Shown here: piece after piece, positions 39,985 through 48,114 of the stretch | Layout: each line of letters begins with the position of its first letter | Position numbering within the stretch: the stretch's first letter is position 1 | NCBI RefSeq assembly: GCF_014845095.1 | Contig: NZ_NKUG01000072.1 | Span: 1 to 54,679, forward strand | From: Methylobacterium bullatum | Lineage (GTDB): Bacteria > Pseudomonadota > Alphaproteobacteria > Rhizobiales > Beijerinckiaceae | Reading direction: 5' to 3' | DNA length: 54,679 nucleotides | Position numbers and translations under genes: made by a program | The notes under the pieces: model-generated | Told to the model about the DNA's origin: nothing | The model's database searches: none | Seen by the model: the letters and a program-made list of their open reading frames with translations, nothing else

Positions 39985-42537
39985 ATGGCGCCTCCTAAGG
40001 TAGCTGCGCAGGTCTGGCGCGACCTAAGCGACCCGCTCAATCCGCTACTTGGAGCTTACAGGCCAGAGAAAGCCGAAATCCGGGTCTGGGCCGGCTGGGT
40101 CGAAAGCAGCTTCACGTCCGCAGAAGGCAGGCTGACGACCCTCGAAACCCTCGCCAACATCCCGAACGGGTCAACGCTGGTTGCAGACGTCGCCGCTGCG
40201 AAGGCGCTGACGCGCGTGTCCTCGTCTTATCGGCCAGCCGATGTTCTTGCGAGCTGGACCGCCAACACAACGCTCAGCGCTTCCGCAGCGCCACTGATTG
40301 TAGGGGGGAACTATTCGCTCGTTACAGGCGCTGACGGGCAGGTGCTTCAGATCGCGGGCGGCGCGACCTATGGAGTAGGTCCGATCTATGCCGATGAGAT
40401 CGTGGCCGGCGAGGTATATGACTACATCTTCCCGATCCAGCGCATGGTCGACGGATCGAACGCCGCGCTCCTCGGCCGGCTTTCCGTCTTCGATGCCGCC
40501 GACGTCAATCTTGGGCAGCTGACCATCCTGAGCCGCAGCCCGACCGTCGCGGACGGGTTCAAGCGCGAGGTGGTCCGCGTTCTCGCGAATACCGTCCTAG
40601 CAGCGTTTCCGACCGCTGTTCGCGCCAAGCCCTATCTCAGCGCCGGCTCGACGAACGGAACGATGCGGATTTCCATGATCCGCCGGAAGACCATCGAGGG
40701 CGCGCTCCCGAATCAGGACTACAACCACGACAACGTCACCGGCGAGAGCACGCCGGCTCCGGCGATGAATCAGATCGCCGTCAAGTTCGCTCTTGGGCAG
40801 TCGCTGACCGGCGGCGTGAACAACAATTCCTCCGACCCGATCATTTCCGCCACCCCGCGGTGGCCTGGCCTTGCCTTGACGGTGGAGCCCAAGACCCTGC
40901 CCAACAGCGGCCCGCGACTGCGCACGACGCCGTCCGACACCATCGTCGATCTCGTGGAGCGGGTGGAGGGGTCCGGGCGGGAGACCCCCCTTTCGGGCTG
41001 GGCCAACCACTACCTCGACGCGATCGAGCCGTTCACGACACCGCAGTTCACCATGGCGGTGAGCGGCGGCACGGTCGTGTCCGCTACGCTCAAGCGGCGC
41101 TACTTCGGCTTCGACGGCTTGCCGACGATCACCATCGACAACACGGGGACGGGCGGGACCGGCGTCGTCATCCGCCCGGTCGTTTCGTCCGTGGAGACCG
41201 GTGGTGAGCTCACGCTGCAGGTCGATGATGGCGGCAGCGGCTACACCACGGCGCCGAAGGGATCGGTGTCCGCGATCAAGTGGGGAACCTCCCTGCCAAA
41301 GAGCATCTACTTCACGTCGTTTCTGCTCGGCGCGAAGTATCTTCAGCTCAAGAAGGGATCGGTTCGCCAGGACTGGATCGACAATGCCCTGCGCGGCGCC
41401 AAGGCTGCAGCTGCGGCCATCGGGGCGAGCATCGTCAACCCGTGCTGGCTGCTCATGGTCGGCAACTCGGAGAGCGTCGCCGGGCTGGACCACACCGCGA
41501 ACGATATGGTCGCGCAGGTTCTACAGATCCAGCGGGACCGTGCCGACGCGACCAAGGCCATCACCGGGCAGACTCTAGAGCCGGTGATGATCATCGACCC
41601 GGCCCCCACGAACCACCCTGACTTCGATCAGTGGAACCAGCCCTACGTTCGCGCGATGCAGCGGCTCGCCACCTATCCGAACATCCGCATCACGGGTGGC
41701 ACCTATCACTACCCGGCGAGCGATGCCTCGCATAAGACGAACGCTGGCTACAACCGTCTGGGCCAGCAGGTCTCCCGTGTCGACCACGCCGAGAGCAACC
41801 AGTGCGGCTGGACGCATTTGCATCCGATCTTCGAGCGCTCGCGCCGCACCAGCCCGACCACGCTGGAGATCGAGTTCGCGATGCCGCCGCCACCTCGGCC
41901 GCTCATGGCGCATCCAAAGCTCGTCATCGACTTGTCGGATGCTGAGGTGAAGCTCGATGGCATCCAAGGCTATGCCGGCATGGCCCTACGCTCGGTCCGT
42001 GAGGGGCGGGTGCTGCCGATCAGCAGCATGGTCGTCGCCCCGAACGGCCGGAAGCTCATCATCACGCACGGCCTGTCCAATGTGGCCGTGACGGCGGCCA
42101 ACGTCTCCGCGCCGGGCAACCTCTTCAACGTGTCGCCGCGCATCGGCTGGGAGACCGGCGCGCTGGTGCGGATCTCGAACTCTGGCGGGACGCTGCCGGG
42201 CGGCCTCTCAGCTGGCACGGACTATTACGTGGTTCGTACCGCGACGGCTCAGATCAAGCTCGCCACCAGCCTCGCCAGCGCGCTCGCCGGGACGGTCGTC
42301 ACCCTGAGTTCGGCCGGGACGGGTACGCACACCCTCACGGCGGATGGGACGCTCCTCGGCGATGGAGCTATCCAGGCCGTCTACGCCACCAAGCGCAACG
42401 ACGGAAACACGAACGACGACGGGCCGGTGCTCGGTCAGCGTGGCTGTCTACATGACGACCTCTATGCGCCGAACCTGGAGGACGGATATCTGTCCTGCAA
42501 TTGGTGCGTCTCGTTCGATGGGATTGTGGTCGCGTAA
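39985..42537 (+). CDS. tail spike with SGNH/GDSL-like esterase domain
   Basis: The 850-residue protein starts with an adaptor-like helix region (PLLGAYRPEKAEIRVWAGWV). From about residue 265 it reads VKFALGQSLTGGVNN, resembling the GQS block with nucleophile Ser of SGNH esterases. A fitting Asp/His block is YPASDASHKTNAGYNRLGQQ near 575. Between them is WLLMVGNSESVAG. The set suggests a sugar O-acetyl esterase acting on surface polysaccharide during adsorption. The C-terminal 200 residues are beta-rich fibre modules. Confidence 0.7.
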   Translation: MAPPKVAAQVWRDLSDPLNPLLGAYRPEKAEIRVWAGWVESSFTSAEGRLTTLETLANIPNGSTLVADVAAAKALTRVSSSYRPADVLASWTANTTLSASAAPLIVGGNYSLVTGADGQVLQIAGGATYGVGPIYADEIVAGEVYDYIFPIQRMVDGSNAALLGRLSVFDAADVNLGQLTILSRSPTVADGFKREVVRVLANTVLAAFPTAVRAKPYLSAGSTNGTMRISMIRRKTIEGALPNQDYNHDNVTGESTPAPAMNQIAVKFALGQSLTGGVNNNSSDPIISATPRWPGLALTVEPKTLPNSGPRLRTTPSDTIVDLVERVEGSGRETPLSGWANHYLDAIEPFTTPQFTMAVSGGTVVSATLKRRYFGFDGLPTITIDNTGTGGTGVVIRPVVSSVETGGELTLQVDDGGSGYTTAPKGSVSAIKWGTSLPKSIYFTSFLLGAKYLQLKKGSVRQDWIDNALRGAKAAAAAIGASIVNPCWLLMVGNSESVAGLDHTANDMVAQVLQIQRDRADATKAITGQTLEPVMIIDPAPTNHPDFDQWNQPYVRAMQRLATYPNIRITGGTYHYPASDASHKTNAGYNRLGQQVSRVDHAESNQCGWTHLHPIFERSRRTSPTTLEIEFAMPPPPRPLMAHPKLVIDLSDAEVKLDGIQGYAGMALRSVREGRVLPISSMVVAPNGRKLIITHGLSNVAVTAANVSAPGNLFNVSPRIGWETGALVRISNSGGTLPGGLSAGTDYYVVRTATAQIKLATSLASALAGTVVTLSSAGTGTHTLTADGTLLGDGAIQAVYATKRNDGNTNDDGPVLGQRGCLHDDLYAPNLEDGYLSCNWCVSFDGIVVA

Positions 42538-42547
42538 TTGAGCCTTT

Positions 42548-42579
42548 CGCGTCTCTGTCCGAATGCGTACTGAGACGCG
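42548..42579. repeat. hairpin after the tail genes
   Basis: CGCGTCTC (42548-42555) and GAGACGCG (42572-42579) form a perfect 8-bp stem with a 16-base loop. There is no T tract, so it is more likely an mRNA stability or attenuation element than an intrinsic terminator. Confidence 0.5.
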
Positions 42580-42647
42580 AGGGCCTTGCAAAAATAAACG
42601 CCTAGATCGTAGGGTGTGTGCATCATTTTGCCGGTTGAAGGCCAAGA

Positions 42648-42881
42648 ATGTCCGCACCTCAGGTCCATGTCCGCGTCGGTGAAACGGAAATTTTTGTGGA
42701 CTTCGGGGATGGCTCCTGCTCCCCGCCGAACAAGGCGGAACGGGATGTGGCGCGCAAAGCGTTGCTTGCCGCTCTGGAGCTTCTGGACAGCCCGGCGATG
42801 GACGAGGTTGCCGCGGCTCCCGGTCCGGTCGGCGACACCTTCAAGCCGAAGCGGCGGCCGAAGTTGTCGGTGGTGAAGTAG
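42648..42881 (+). CDS. hypothetical small protein
   Basis: The 77-residue protein has a beta-like N-terminus (VHVRVGETEIFVDFGDG) and a basic C-terminus (FKPKRRPKLSVVK). No family recognised. Confidence 0.55.
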   Translation: MSAPQVHVRVGETEIFVDFGDGSCSPPNKAERDVARKALLAALELLDSPAMDEVAAAPGPVGDTFKPKRRPKLSVVK

Positions 42882-42892
42882 GGGACAGAGCT

Positions 42893-43186
42893 ATGGGCTG
42901 GCAATCAATAGACGGCGCGCCGCGCGATGGAACGTGGGTCTTGGTCCGGGGCGGTAAACCGTCCTGGGAAGAGGGGTACGGCGACGATCCCGCCGACCCT
43001 CCTCCCGCCGTGGTCGCAAAGTGGGTGCCCGAGCGAGAACGTGAGTTCCGCGAGCCCCCCGACGAAACCCGCGAAGAGTACGATGACTACCTGCGCACGG
43101 TAGGCTCTTGGTACTTCGCGGCCTGGGACAGCGCGCTCCGTAGTGATTATGCTGATCCAACGGAATGGATGCCGTTGCCGGAGTAG
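42893..43186 (+). CDS. DUF551-like small phage protein
   Basis: The 97-residue protein reads WQSIDGAPRDGTWVLVRGG and ends AAWDSALRSDYADPTEWMPL. This is the same kind of module as the C-terminus of the protein at 246-1391 (APKDGTRILVEF and a WWPLP end). GGGGACAG precedes the ATG. The role of these modules is unknown. Confidence 0.6.
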   Translation: MGWQSIDGAPRDGTWVLVRGGKPSWEEGYGDDPADPPPAVVAKWVPEREREFREPPDETREEYDDYLRTVGSWYFAAWDSALRSDYADPTEWMPLPE

Positions 43187-43195
43187 GAGGCTGCA

Positions 43196-43471
43196 ATGGT
43201 TGCCGCGAACGACCGCCCCAAAATCCTGAAGATCACCGATACCATCCTGTACACGAGTGATGGCGGACAGCCGTCTCAGTGGGTTGCGAAACTGCTCGAC
43301 CCCCAGAGCGATTACATTCCCCAGAGCATGCGGCTGTCGTCGGAGAACCACACAGTCGCGCAAGTGAGAGGGAACGACATGCGGGTCTTCGTGCGGCGGA
43401 CCTATGAGATCAAGCCGCCTGCGGCGGACGCTGCGGTCAAGACGAGCGATTGGCTGCCGCCTAGGGGTTAG
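43196..43471 (+). CDS. hypothetical small protein
   Basis: This is a 91-residue soluble protein with DTILYTSDGGQPSQWVAKLL and VRGNDMRVFVRRTYEI. It lies in the post-tail cluster with a GGAGG-like site upstream. No family recognised. Confidence 0.55.
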   Translation: MVAANDRPKILKITDTILYTSDGGQPSQWVAKLLDPQSDYIPQSMRLSSENHTVAQVRGNDMRVFVRRTYEIKPPAADAAVKTSDWLPPRG

Positions 43472-43486
43472 AGGGACGAGACTGCC

Positions 43487-43696
43487 ATGTCATCGGAAAG
43501 CTTCGTAGTCATTGCCGGGCTTCTGATCCGGTGGCAGCTCATCAGCATGTTCAAAGAAGCCGCTCTTCAGAACGGGTTGAGTTGCAGCCACGAAAGGGCA
43601 GGCCCTACCATCCGGTTTACAATCTCCGGCGAGCCACGCTCAGTCTCGATATTCATCTCGGTCGCTAAGCGGTGGATCAGTCGGTTCGCGGACTGA
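43487..43696 (+). CDS. hypothetical small protein
   Basis: The 69-residue protein has a mildly hydrophobic N-terminus (SFVVIAGLLIRWQLISMF) and a beta-like C-terminus. Possibly membrane-associated. No family recognised. Confidence 0.45.
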   Translation: MSSESFVVIAGLLIRWQLISMFKEAALQNGLSCSHERAGPTIRFTISGEPRSVSIFISVAKRWISRFAD

Positions 43697-43744
43697 CACG
43701 CACCCCAGTCGGACCCTAAGGCCGGCGGGAGGGGGAAGGTCAAT

Positions 43745-43774
43745 GTGGGCCGGGCGCTAATCCGGCCGGCCCAC
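43745..43774. repeat. strong hairpin in the 43697-43966 gap
   Basis: GTGGGCCGG (43745-43753) pairs perfectly with CCGGCCCAC (43766-43774). A second inverted repeat, AGGCGC/GCGCCT, follows at about 43789-43825. No T tract is present. The 270-bp gap otherwise holds no convincing gene; it may be a structured leader for the lysis genes. Confidence 0.5.
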
Positions 43775-43966
43775 CGAGGCAAGCGGTAGGCGCGGAGGGT
43801 CGTTTCGTCCCGGCGCCTGCCTTGCTGCTGCGCCGGTCTACTCCTAGCCGCGCGTGATAGCCCACGCCGCCGCACTGATCTGCGGACGATAGCACACCTC
43901 GTGCCCTGAGGAATCCCCTCCCGAGCCGGCCGGTCGCCGCGCAACCCCTACATCGCGAGAACTGCA

Positions 43967-44110
43967 ATGGGCCGCGCCCTGCTCGCGATCGCTCTCCTAT
44001 GCGCGCTGGCGTCACCAGCCATGGCCGCTCGTCATCGCCCGGTCTGCGTGGCCGTCGACATCGAGGGCATCCCGTCCCTCGTCTGCTCCCGGCCGACCCG
44101 GCGGCGCTGA
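43967..44110 (+). CDS. 47-residue secreted peptide before the endolysin
   Basis: MGRALLAIALLCALASPAMA is a good signal peptide. The remaining 27 residues contain two Cys (VCVAVDIEGIPSLVC) and a basic end. There is no lipobox, so it is not a classical outer-membrane spanin, but its place 30 bases before the endolysin suggests a lysis role. Confidence 0.45.
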   Translation: MGRALLAIALLCALASPAMAARHRPVCVAVDIEGIPSLVCSRPTRRR

Positions 44111-44140
44111 TGCTTCCTCCGAAACTGTGAGACCAGAACC

Positions 44141-44980
44141 ATGGCCGCAAGCCTGAACCGGGCCGCGTTCTTCGCGTCCGCGCGCAAACTCGTGTTCGGA
44201 GGCGCCCTGACGCAAGGGCAGGTTTCCGGCATGGAAGCCATTCTCGACGCGTGTCCGCCCGATCTCGACAGCGACGCGCTGGCGTACTGCTTGGCGACCA
44301 GTCTGCATGAGACCGCGCGGACCATGCTCCCGATCAAGGAGTACGGCGGCTCGGCCTACTACACGAAGATGTACGACATCGCCGGAAGCCGGCCGGCGGT
44401 CGCCAAAGCGCTCGGCAACACGGTCCCTGGTGACGGTGCCAAGTTCGCGGGCCGCGGCTACGTCCAGCTCACGGGGCGGGCTAACTATCGGCGCGCGACC
44501 GGCGAGCTCCAGAACCGCGGCTACCTCACCCGCTCGCAGGATCTGACGCAGACGCCTGACAGCGCCATGGTGCCGGACATCGCCGCAGCGATCATGTTCA
44601 TCGGCATGCAGGAAGGATGGTTCACCGGCCGCAAGCTCTCGGACTATTTCGGCCCGACCAAGAGCATCCCGGTCGGCGCCCGCGCCATCATCAACGGCAC
44701 CGACAAGGCCTCCATCATCGCCGGCTACTTCCGGGGCTTCCAGACTGCCTTGCTGGCCGCTGGACACCTTCCTGGCGGCGTGGTGGCGACTGTGCCTGTC
44801 CCGCCCGTCAGCGGCGCTCCCATGGTGCCGCCCGCATCCCCCGGCCCCCTCGTCCAGCCCGCGCCTCGGAACAGTGGCGTGCTGCCGGCTCCGAAGCCAC
44901 TGCCGGAGCCCGTCTACGACGTGAAGCCCTCGTGGGGCTCGCGGCTCGCGTCCTGGCTGATGCGGCCCTGGTTCGGGTGA
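44141..44980 (+). CDS. endolysin, GH19 chitinase-like
   Basis: The 279-residue enzyme has the GH19 lysozyme core: YCLATSLHETARTMLPIKEY with the catalytic Glu, and FAGRGYVQLTGRANYRRA. Such enzymes cut the glycan strand of peptidoglycan. The last 80 residues are Pro-rich and end WGSRLASWLMRPWFG, an amphipathic tail that could bind membrane or the outer membrane. There is no signal peptide, so release needs a holin. Confidence 0.88.
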   Translation: MAASLNRAAFFASARKLVFGGALTQGQVSGMEAILDACPPDLDSDALAYCLATSLHETARTMLPIKEYGGSAYYTKMYDIAGSRPAVAKALGNTVPGDGAKFAGRGYVQLTGRANYRRATGELQNRGYLTRSQDLTQTPDSAMVPDIAAAIMFIGMQEGWFTGRKLSDYFGPTKSIPVGARAIINGTDKASIIAGYFRGFQTALLAAGHLPGGVVATVPVPPVSGAPMVPPASPGPLVQPAPRNSGVLPAPKPLPEPVYDVKPSWGSRLASWLMRPWFG

Positions 44981-45045
44981 GGGACACCCAAGGCGCTTGA
45001 TTGAATCACGAACTCGGCCCGATGCGCCATCACTGTCTATCGACA

Positions 45046-45122
45046 GCCCCCGAGAGGATTTTCCGCTACCTCCGACCCCCGCTACCTTTAAAGCGGTACT
45101 CTGTGCTCTGAGCTACGAAGTC
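45046..45122 (-). ncRNA. tRNA-like cloverleaf, degenerate
   Basis: The minus strand folds like a 77-base tRNA. The acceptor is GACTTCG with CGGGGGC (one mismatch), then TA, a D arm GCTC/GAGT, and an anticodon stem CCGCT/AGCGG with an 8-base loop TTAAAGGT. The variable region is GGGTC and the T stem GGAGG/CCTCT has an 11-base loop. GTAGCTCAG matches the tRNA A box. The loops are not canonical and no CCA is encoded, so it may be a decayed or modified tRNA. It lies in the 44981-45213 gap. Confidence 0.35.
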
Positions 45123-45213
45123 TTTGGCGCACCCGCTGCTCGCTTGGCAGCGATCTTATCACCACCCGAGCCCCGGCGAAACCGGCGCACCCCTCCCACA
45201 TCGTGAGACCATC

Positions 45214-45726
45214 ATGACCCGCAAGCTTCTGCTCGCGGCGCTGGCGTTCGCCTGTGCCGTCTCTGTCGCCTTCGCGCAGGGCGCTACGCCCTCGACCACC
45301 GTCCTCCCGATCCAGTGGGGCGACATGGCCAATGGCCTGTTCAAGGTCGCGGTGGAGGCCCTGTATCCCGTCGTGCTGGCGGCTGTGGCCTATGCCGCCG
45401 GCAAGCTGCCCTGGTGGGTCTCCATGTGGCTCACGACGCAGCGGATCGACCGGGCGCTGCAGACCGGCGCCGATTACGCCCTGAACGCGGTAGAGGGCGC
45501 GACCGCTGGCAAGGCCATCTCGGTCGATGTCGGCTACACCGTCCTGAAGGTGGCGCTCGAGCGCATCCTCGGCTCGACCCCCGACTGGCTCATCAAGGAG
45601 ATGGGCGGGCCGAAGGGCATCTCCGAGCGCCTGTTCCGCGTCTTCAAGTTCGATGAGACGGTGTCGGACAAGAACACCCTGACGCCGCTGGTCCAGGCGC
45701 TGTCGACGCTGTCGTTCGTGAAGTAG
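45214..45726 (+). CDS. secreted/membrane protein of the lysis region
   Basis: The 170-residue protein starts with a signal peptide (MTRKLLLAALAFACAVSVAF, cut near AQG). A hydrophobic segment follows (ALYPVVLAAVAYAAGKLPWW) and then an amphipathic soluble part. The position after the endolysin suits a holin-type or envelope-disrupting factor, but the family is unknown to me. Start at 45214 is fixed by the signal peptide. Confidence 0.6.
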   Translation: MTRKLLLAALAFACAVSVAFAQGATPSTTVLPIQWGDMANGLFKVAVEALYPVVLAAVAYAAGKLPWWVSMWLTTQRIDRALQTGADYALNAVEGATAGKAISVDVGYTVLKVALERILGSTPDWLIKEMGGPKGISERLFRVFKFDETVSDKNTLTPLVQALSTLSFVK

Positions 45727-45734
45727 GCGGGCGG

Positions 45735-46109
45735 ATGCCTGGAGAGGCCGAGCAGATGACCGCTGCCGTGATCGCCGGCCTCCTCAAGGACTACGGACTG
45801 GTCGGCGCCTTGGCCCTGGCGGGCGCGGCCATCGGCGTTCTGGTCAAATGGCTCAAGGAGTCGTGGCAGGCTCGCCTGGACGACAAGCAGACGATGGTGG
45901 AGCGCGTCGCCACCGCGATCGAGAGGCAATCGGCGACCAGTGTCGACCACACGGAGGCAATCAAGGAACTGCGCGAGGGGCAGGCCGCCATCCTCAAGAC
46001 CGCGACCGAAGCCGCCCTCACCAGCGCAGCAAACGACAAGGCCATTCTGAAAGAGATCGAGGAATCCCGTAAGGCGATCGACCGGAATACGGGAGCACGC
46101 GCATCATGA
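45735..46109 (+). CDS. membrane-anchored coiled-coil protein, possible holin/spanin
   Basis: One N-terminal helix (YGLVGALALAGAAIGVLVKW) is followed by a long charged coiled coil (about residues 45-115). This topology fits inner-membrane spanins and some holin partners. The ATG at 45756 follows GGAGAGG and may be the real start. It overlaps the next gene by ATGA. Confidence 0.6.
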   Translation: MPGEAEQMTAAVIAGLLKDYGLVGALALAGAAIGVLVKWLKESWQARLDDKQTMVERVATAIERQSATSVDHTEAIKELREGQAAILKTATEAALTSAANDKAILKEIEESRKAIDRNTGARAS

Positions 46110-46351
46110 TCCTTGATCGCATCCGGGAAGGGTTCTGCCGCGCCCTGTGCCCCCACCTTGGGGGGCATCACAACACCCCAGGCGAGGACAGGCTCGAGCG
46201 AGCTGAAAAGCTTCACATCCTGTCGGCGCAGAACGCGGCGAACGAGAGCAGAAAAACCGGTTTGCGCGTCGGAGATATGAGGAAGGTGGCGAACTCCGCC
46301 GTCGACCGGCTCCGGCACGATCGGATCGATGGCGAGGAAGTCGAACAATGA
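46106..46351 (+). CDS. hypothetical small protein of the lysis region
   Basis: The 81-residue soluble basic protein has Cys and His near the N-terminus (GFCRALCPHLGGHH) and a helical C-terminus. ATGA overlaps flank it. The Cys/His cluster might bind metal; no family recognised. Confidence 0.55.
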   Translation: MILDRIREGFCRALCPHLGGHHNTPGEDRLERAEKLHILSAQNAANESRKTGLRVGDMRKVANSAVDRLRHDRIDGEEVEQ

Positions 46352-46956
46352 TGCCGCGGTATGACGACGCCTCGCCTGAGACCATCAAGAAGCAAATCGT
46401 ATTCGCCACCATTGTGCTCGTCGGCACGGTGTTCATGCTCAATTTCTTCGTGCCGAACGCCGATCTGATCCTGGCCGAGCGCATCTTCCAGGCGTCAGTC
46501 GCTGCGACGGTGGTGGTGGTCTACTGGCCTGATGCCCGAGCCGCGTGGCTCTCGGAAGCCCCCGAGCGCGGGGACTACCTCATCGTCGGTGTGACCATCG
46601 GGTGGTGCGCCACGTTCTGTCAGGCGATGTTCTCGGTGATCTTCCGCCTTGCCGGCATGCCGATGTGGTTCACGAACATCGACGCCAACTCGCTCTGGAT
46701 CCTGATGAGCGCGATCTCCGGCGTCCTGCATATCGTCGCGCCTGGCGCTGTCGATGGGGTGGTGCCGCGGCGCAACCGCATCGTTCTCGGCATGGGCATG
46801 GGCGTGGCCGTGATGGGGATCTGCATCGTGCTGTGGACCCGACCGGACATCTCCGACTACGTCGAGGCCAGCCGGTTCGTCCTTGAGGATACCGCCTCGT
46901 GGTTCCTTGGGCTGATCGATCGAGCGTCAGCCGGAATGCGAGCTTGGTTTAGGTAG
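46348..46956 (+). CDS. four-helix membrane protein
   Basis: This 202-residue protein has hydrophobic helices at about 18-36 (IVFATIVLVGTVFMLNFFV), 48-62, 76-105 and 120-165. It is the last gene before the late terminator. It could be a holin or an exclusion protein; the size is larger than usual for holins. Confidence 0.6.
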   Translation: MMPRYDDASPETIKKQIVFATIVLVGTVFMLNFFVPNADLILAERIFQASVAATVVVVYWPDARAAWLSEAPERGDYLIVGVTIGWCATFCQAMFSVIFRLAGMPMWFTNIDANSLWILMSAISGVLHIVAPGAVDGVVPRRNRIVLGMGMGVAVMGICIVLWTRPDISDYVEASRFVLEDTASWFLGLIDRASAGMRAWFR

Positions 46957-47006
46957 CTCCACCCGACGCGCTACCGCGCCTGTCGGTCGTCCTGAGAGAA
47001 CGAGAG

Positions 47007-47039
47007 ACCCCGCCCGGCGAAAGCTGGAGCGGGGTTTTT
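47007..47039 (+). terminator. late operon terminator
   Basis: ACCCCGC (47007-47013) pairs with GCGGGGT (47029-47035) and is followed by a T run. It ends the rightward late transcript 50 bases after the last gene. Confidence 0.85.
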
Positions 47040-47067
47040 GTTAGTTCGTTTCGCGGCCGGCCAGTTG

Positions 47068-47082
47068 GTAAGGATTCCTTAC
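47068..47082. repeat. 15-bp palindrome between two terminators
   Basis: GTAAGGATTCCTTAC has 7-bp perfect arms around one base. It may be an operator or a short RNA hairpin. The surrounding 46957-47207 gap holds only this and the two terminators. Confidence 0.45.
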
Positions 47083-47117
47083 GTACTGCCGCCTCGCCCT
47101 GCATTGGTGTTGCGAAT

Positions 47118-47152
47118 GGCCTCGTTCAGCTTCGGCTGGGCGAGGTCTTTTT
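47118..47152 (+). terminator. second strong terminator with UUCG loop
   Basis: GGCCTCG-TT-CAGC, loop TTCG, GCTG-GG-CGAGGTC forms a 13-bp stem including G-T wobbles, followed by TTTTT. As a back-up it insulates the late operon from the leftward genes; alternatively it ends a short RNA from 47040-47118. Confidence 0.75.
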
Positions 47153-47207
47153 GCGTTTCGGGGGCATCCTCTCCTCAAGCCCGGCCGCCGTCAGGGCGGG
47201 GAAGGGG

Positions 47208-47432
47208 TTAGCGGCTCTCGAAAGCCAGATCGTAGGCGATGGATGCGGCGACGCTCACCGCAATCCAAATCAGGAGTGGGTGAACATACGGAGCGCTGCT
47301 CGCTAAGGCGTAGCCCCCGTTGAATTGCCGGATCGCCGATGGCGTGCCGAAGTAGGCCGCGGCAAGGAACGCGCAGGCTCCTACAACCCCGCCCACCAAC
47401 ATCGTCGGCCATATTCGCTTCTGCGTTGCCAT
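47208..47432 (-). CDS. small two-helix membrane protein
   Basis: The 74-residue protein has helices at about 9-28 (PTMLVGGVVGACAFLAAAYF) and 50-68 (PLLIWIAVSVAASIAYDLAF). It is the last gene of the leftward accessory operon. Function unknown; exclusion at the membrane is possible. Confidence 0.55.
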   Translation of the reverse strand: MATQKRIWPTMLVGGVVGACAFLAAAYFGTPSAIRQFNGGYALASSAPYVHPLLIWIAVSVAASIAYDLAFESR

Positions 47433-47476
47433 GCGCTCGTTCTCCTCTCCGCCGGGCGGATCAGTCTGGGGAGGAC

Positions 47477-47767
47477 CTACGACACCGAAATCCGGTAATC
47501 GTCTCCCGCATTATAGAGATCGGTCAGGGCTCCATTGAAGTAATGCGCAGGCGCCTCAACCTCTGGAACGCATTCGAACCGTTCCGCGATTTCGTCGAGC
47601 TCGGCCGAAAGGCGTAAGCTCTTAGCGGCCACTCGTGCCGCCAGAGCTCGGATGCGCTTCGCCACCTCAGGGGCTACGTCGCGAGCCTGATCGTCATCAT
47701 CGTCTTCGCGATCCTGCCAAAGCTCTTTGATCGACAGGCGGTATTTCCAGCCTAGCATCTGAACCAT
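47477..47767 (-). CDS. hypothetical accessory phage protein
   Basis: The protein of about 96 residues reads WKYRLSIKELWQDREDDDDD, then VAKRIRALAARVAAKSLRL and FNGALTDLYNAGDDYRI. The C-terminal FN..L..LYN..D pattern is frequent in small phage proteins of unknown role. GAGGAGAAGG stands directly before the ATG at 47767, so the ATG at 47758 has better spacing. Confidence 0.6.
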   Translation of the reverse strand: MVQMLGWKYRLSIKELWQDREDDDDDQARDVAPEVAKRIRALAARVAAKSLRLSAELDEIAERFECVPEVEAPAHYFNGALTDLYNAGDDYRISVS

Positions 47768-47775
47768 CCTTCTCC

Positions 47776-48057
47776 TCAGACCGAAGGCGCTTGCGGGATT
47801 GAGAACTCCAGCTTTTCGAGCTTGGCGATCTGCTTCTTGAGAGAGGCGATCTTGGCGACGCGCATAGCCTCGGCGCGGGCAATGGCGGCTTGGAGAGTCG
47901 GAGACCAATCGCCTTTGCCGATACCAAACTGTCCATTCAATCCGCCTGGCCACCGGACCACGGCATATCCGTCTTCGTCGGCGCGAATGATCTCGCGGAC
48001 CGCGATCCCGCCGCTCAGTGCGTACTTCGTCACGTAGGCAATCTTGGGTTCACTCAT
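47776..48057 (-). CDS. hypothetical accessory phage protein
   Basis: The 93-residue protein begins with a beta domain (KIAYVTKYALSGGIAVREII, GYAVVRWPGG) and ends in a basic helix (ASLKKQIAKLEKL). No family recognised. Confidence 0.55.
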   Translation of the reverse strand: MSEPKIAYVTKYALSGGIAVREIIRADEDGYAVVRWPGGLNGQFGIGKGDWSPTLQAAIARAEAMRVAKIASLKKQIAKLEKLEFSIPQAPSV

Positions 48058-48114
48058 GATGGGCGTCCTGTTTGGGGGAAGGGGCTCAGCGCCTCCAGCT
48101 TGGAGAGGGGGCGG

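Noticed and set aside
44997..45206. 69-residue plus-strand frame before the 45214 gene
   Set aside because: It needs a TTG start, has no ribosome-binding site and no motif, and overlaps the tRNA-like element.
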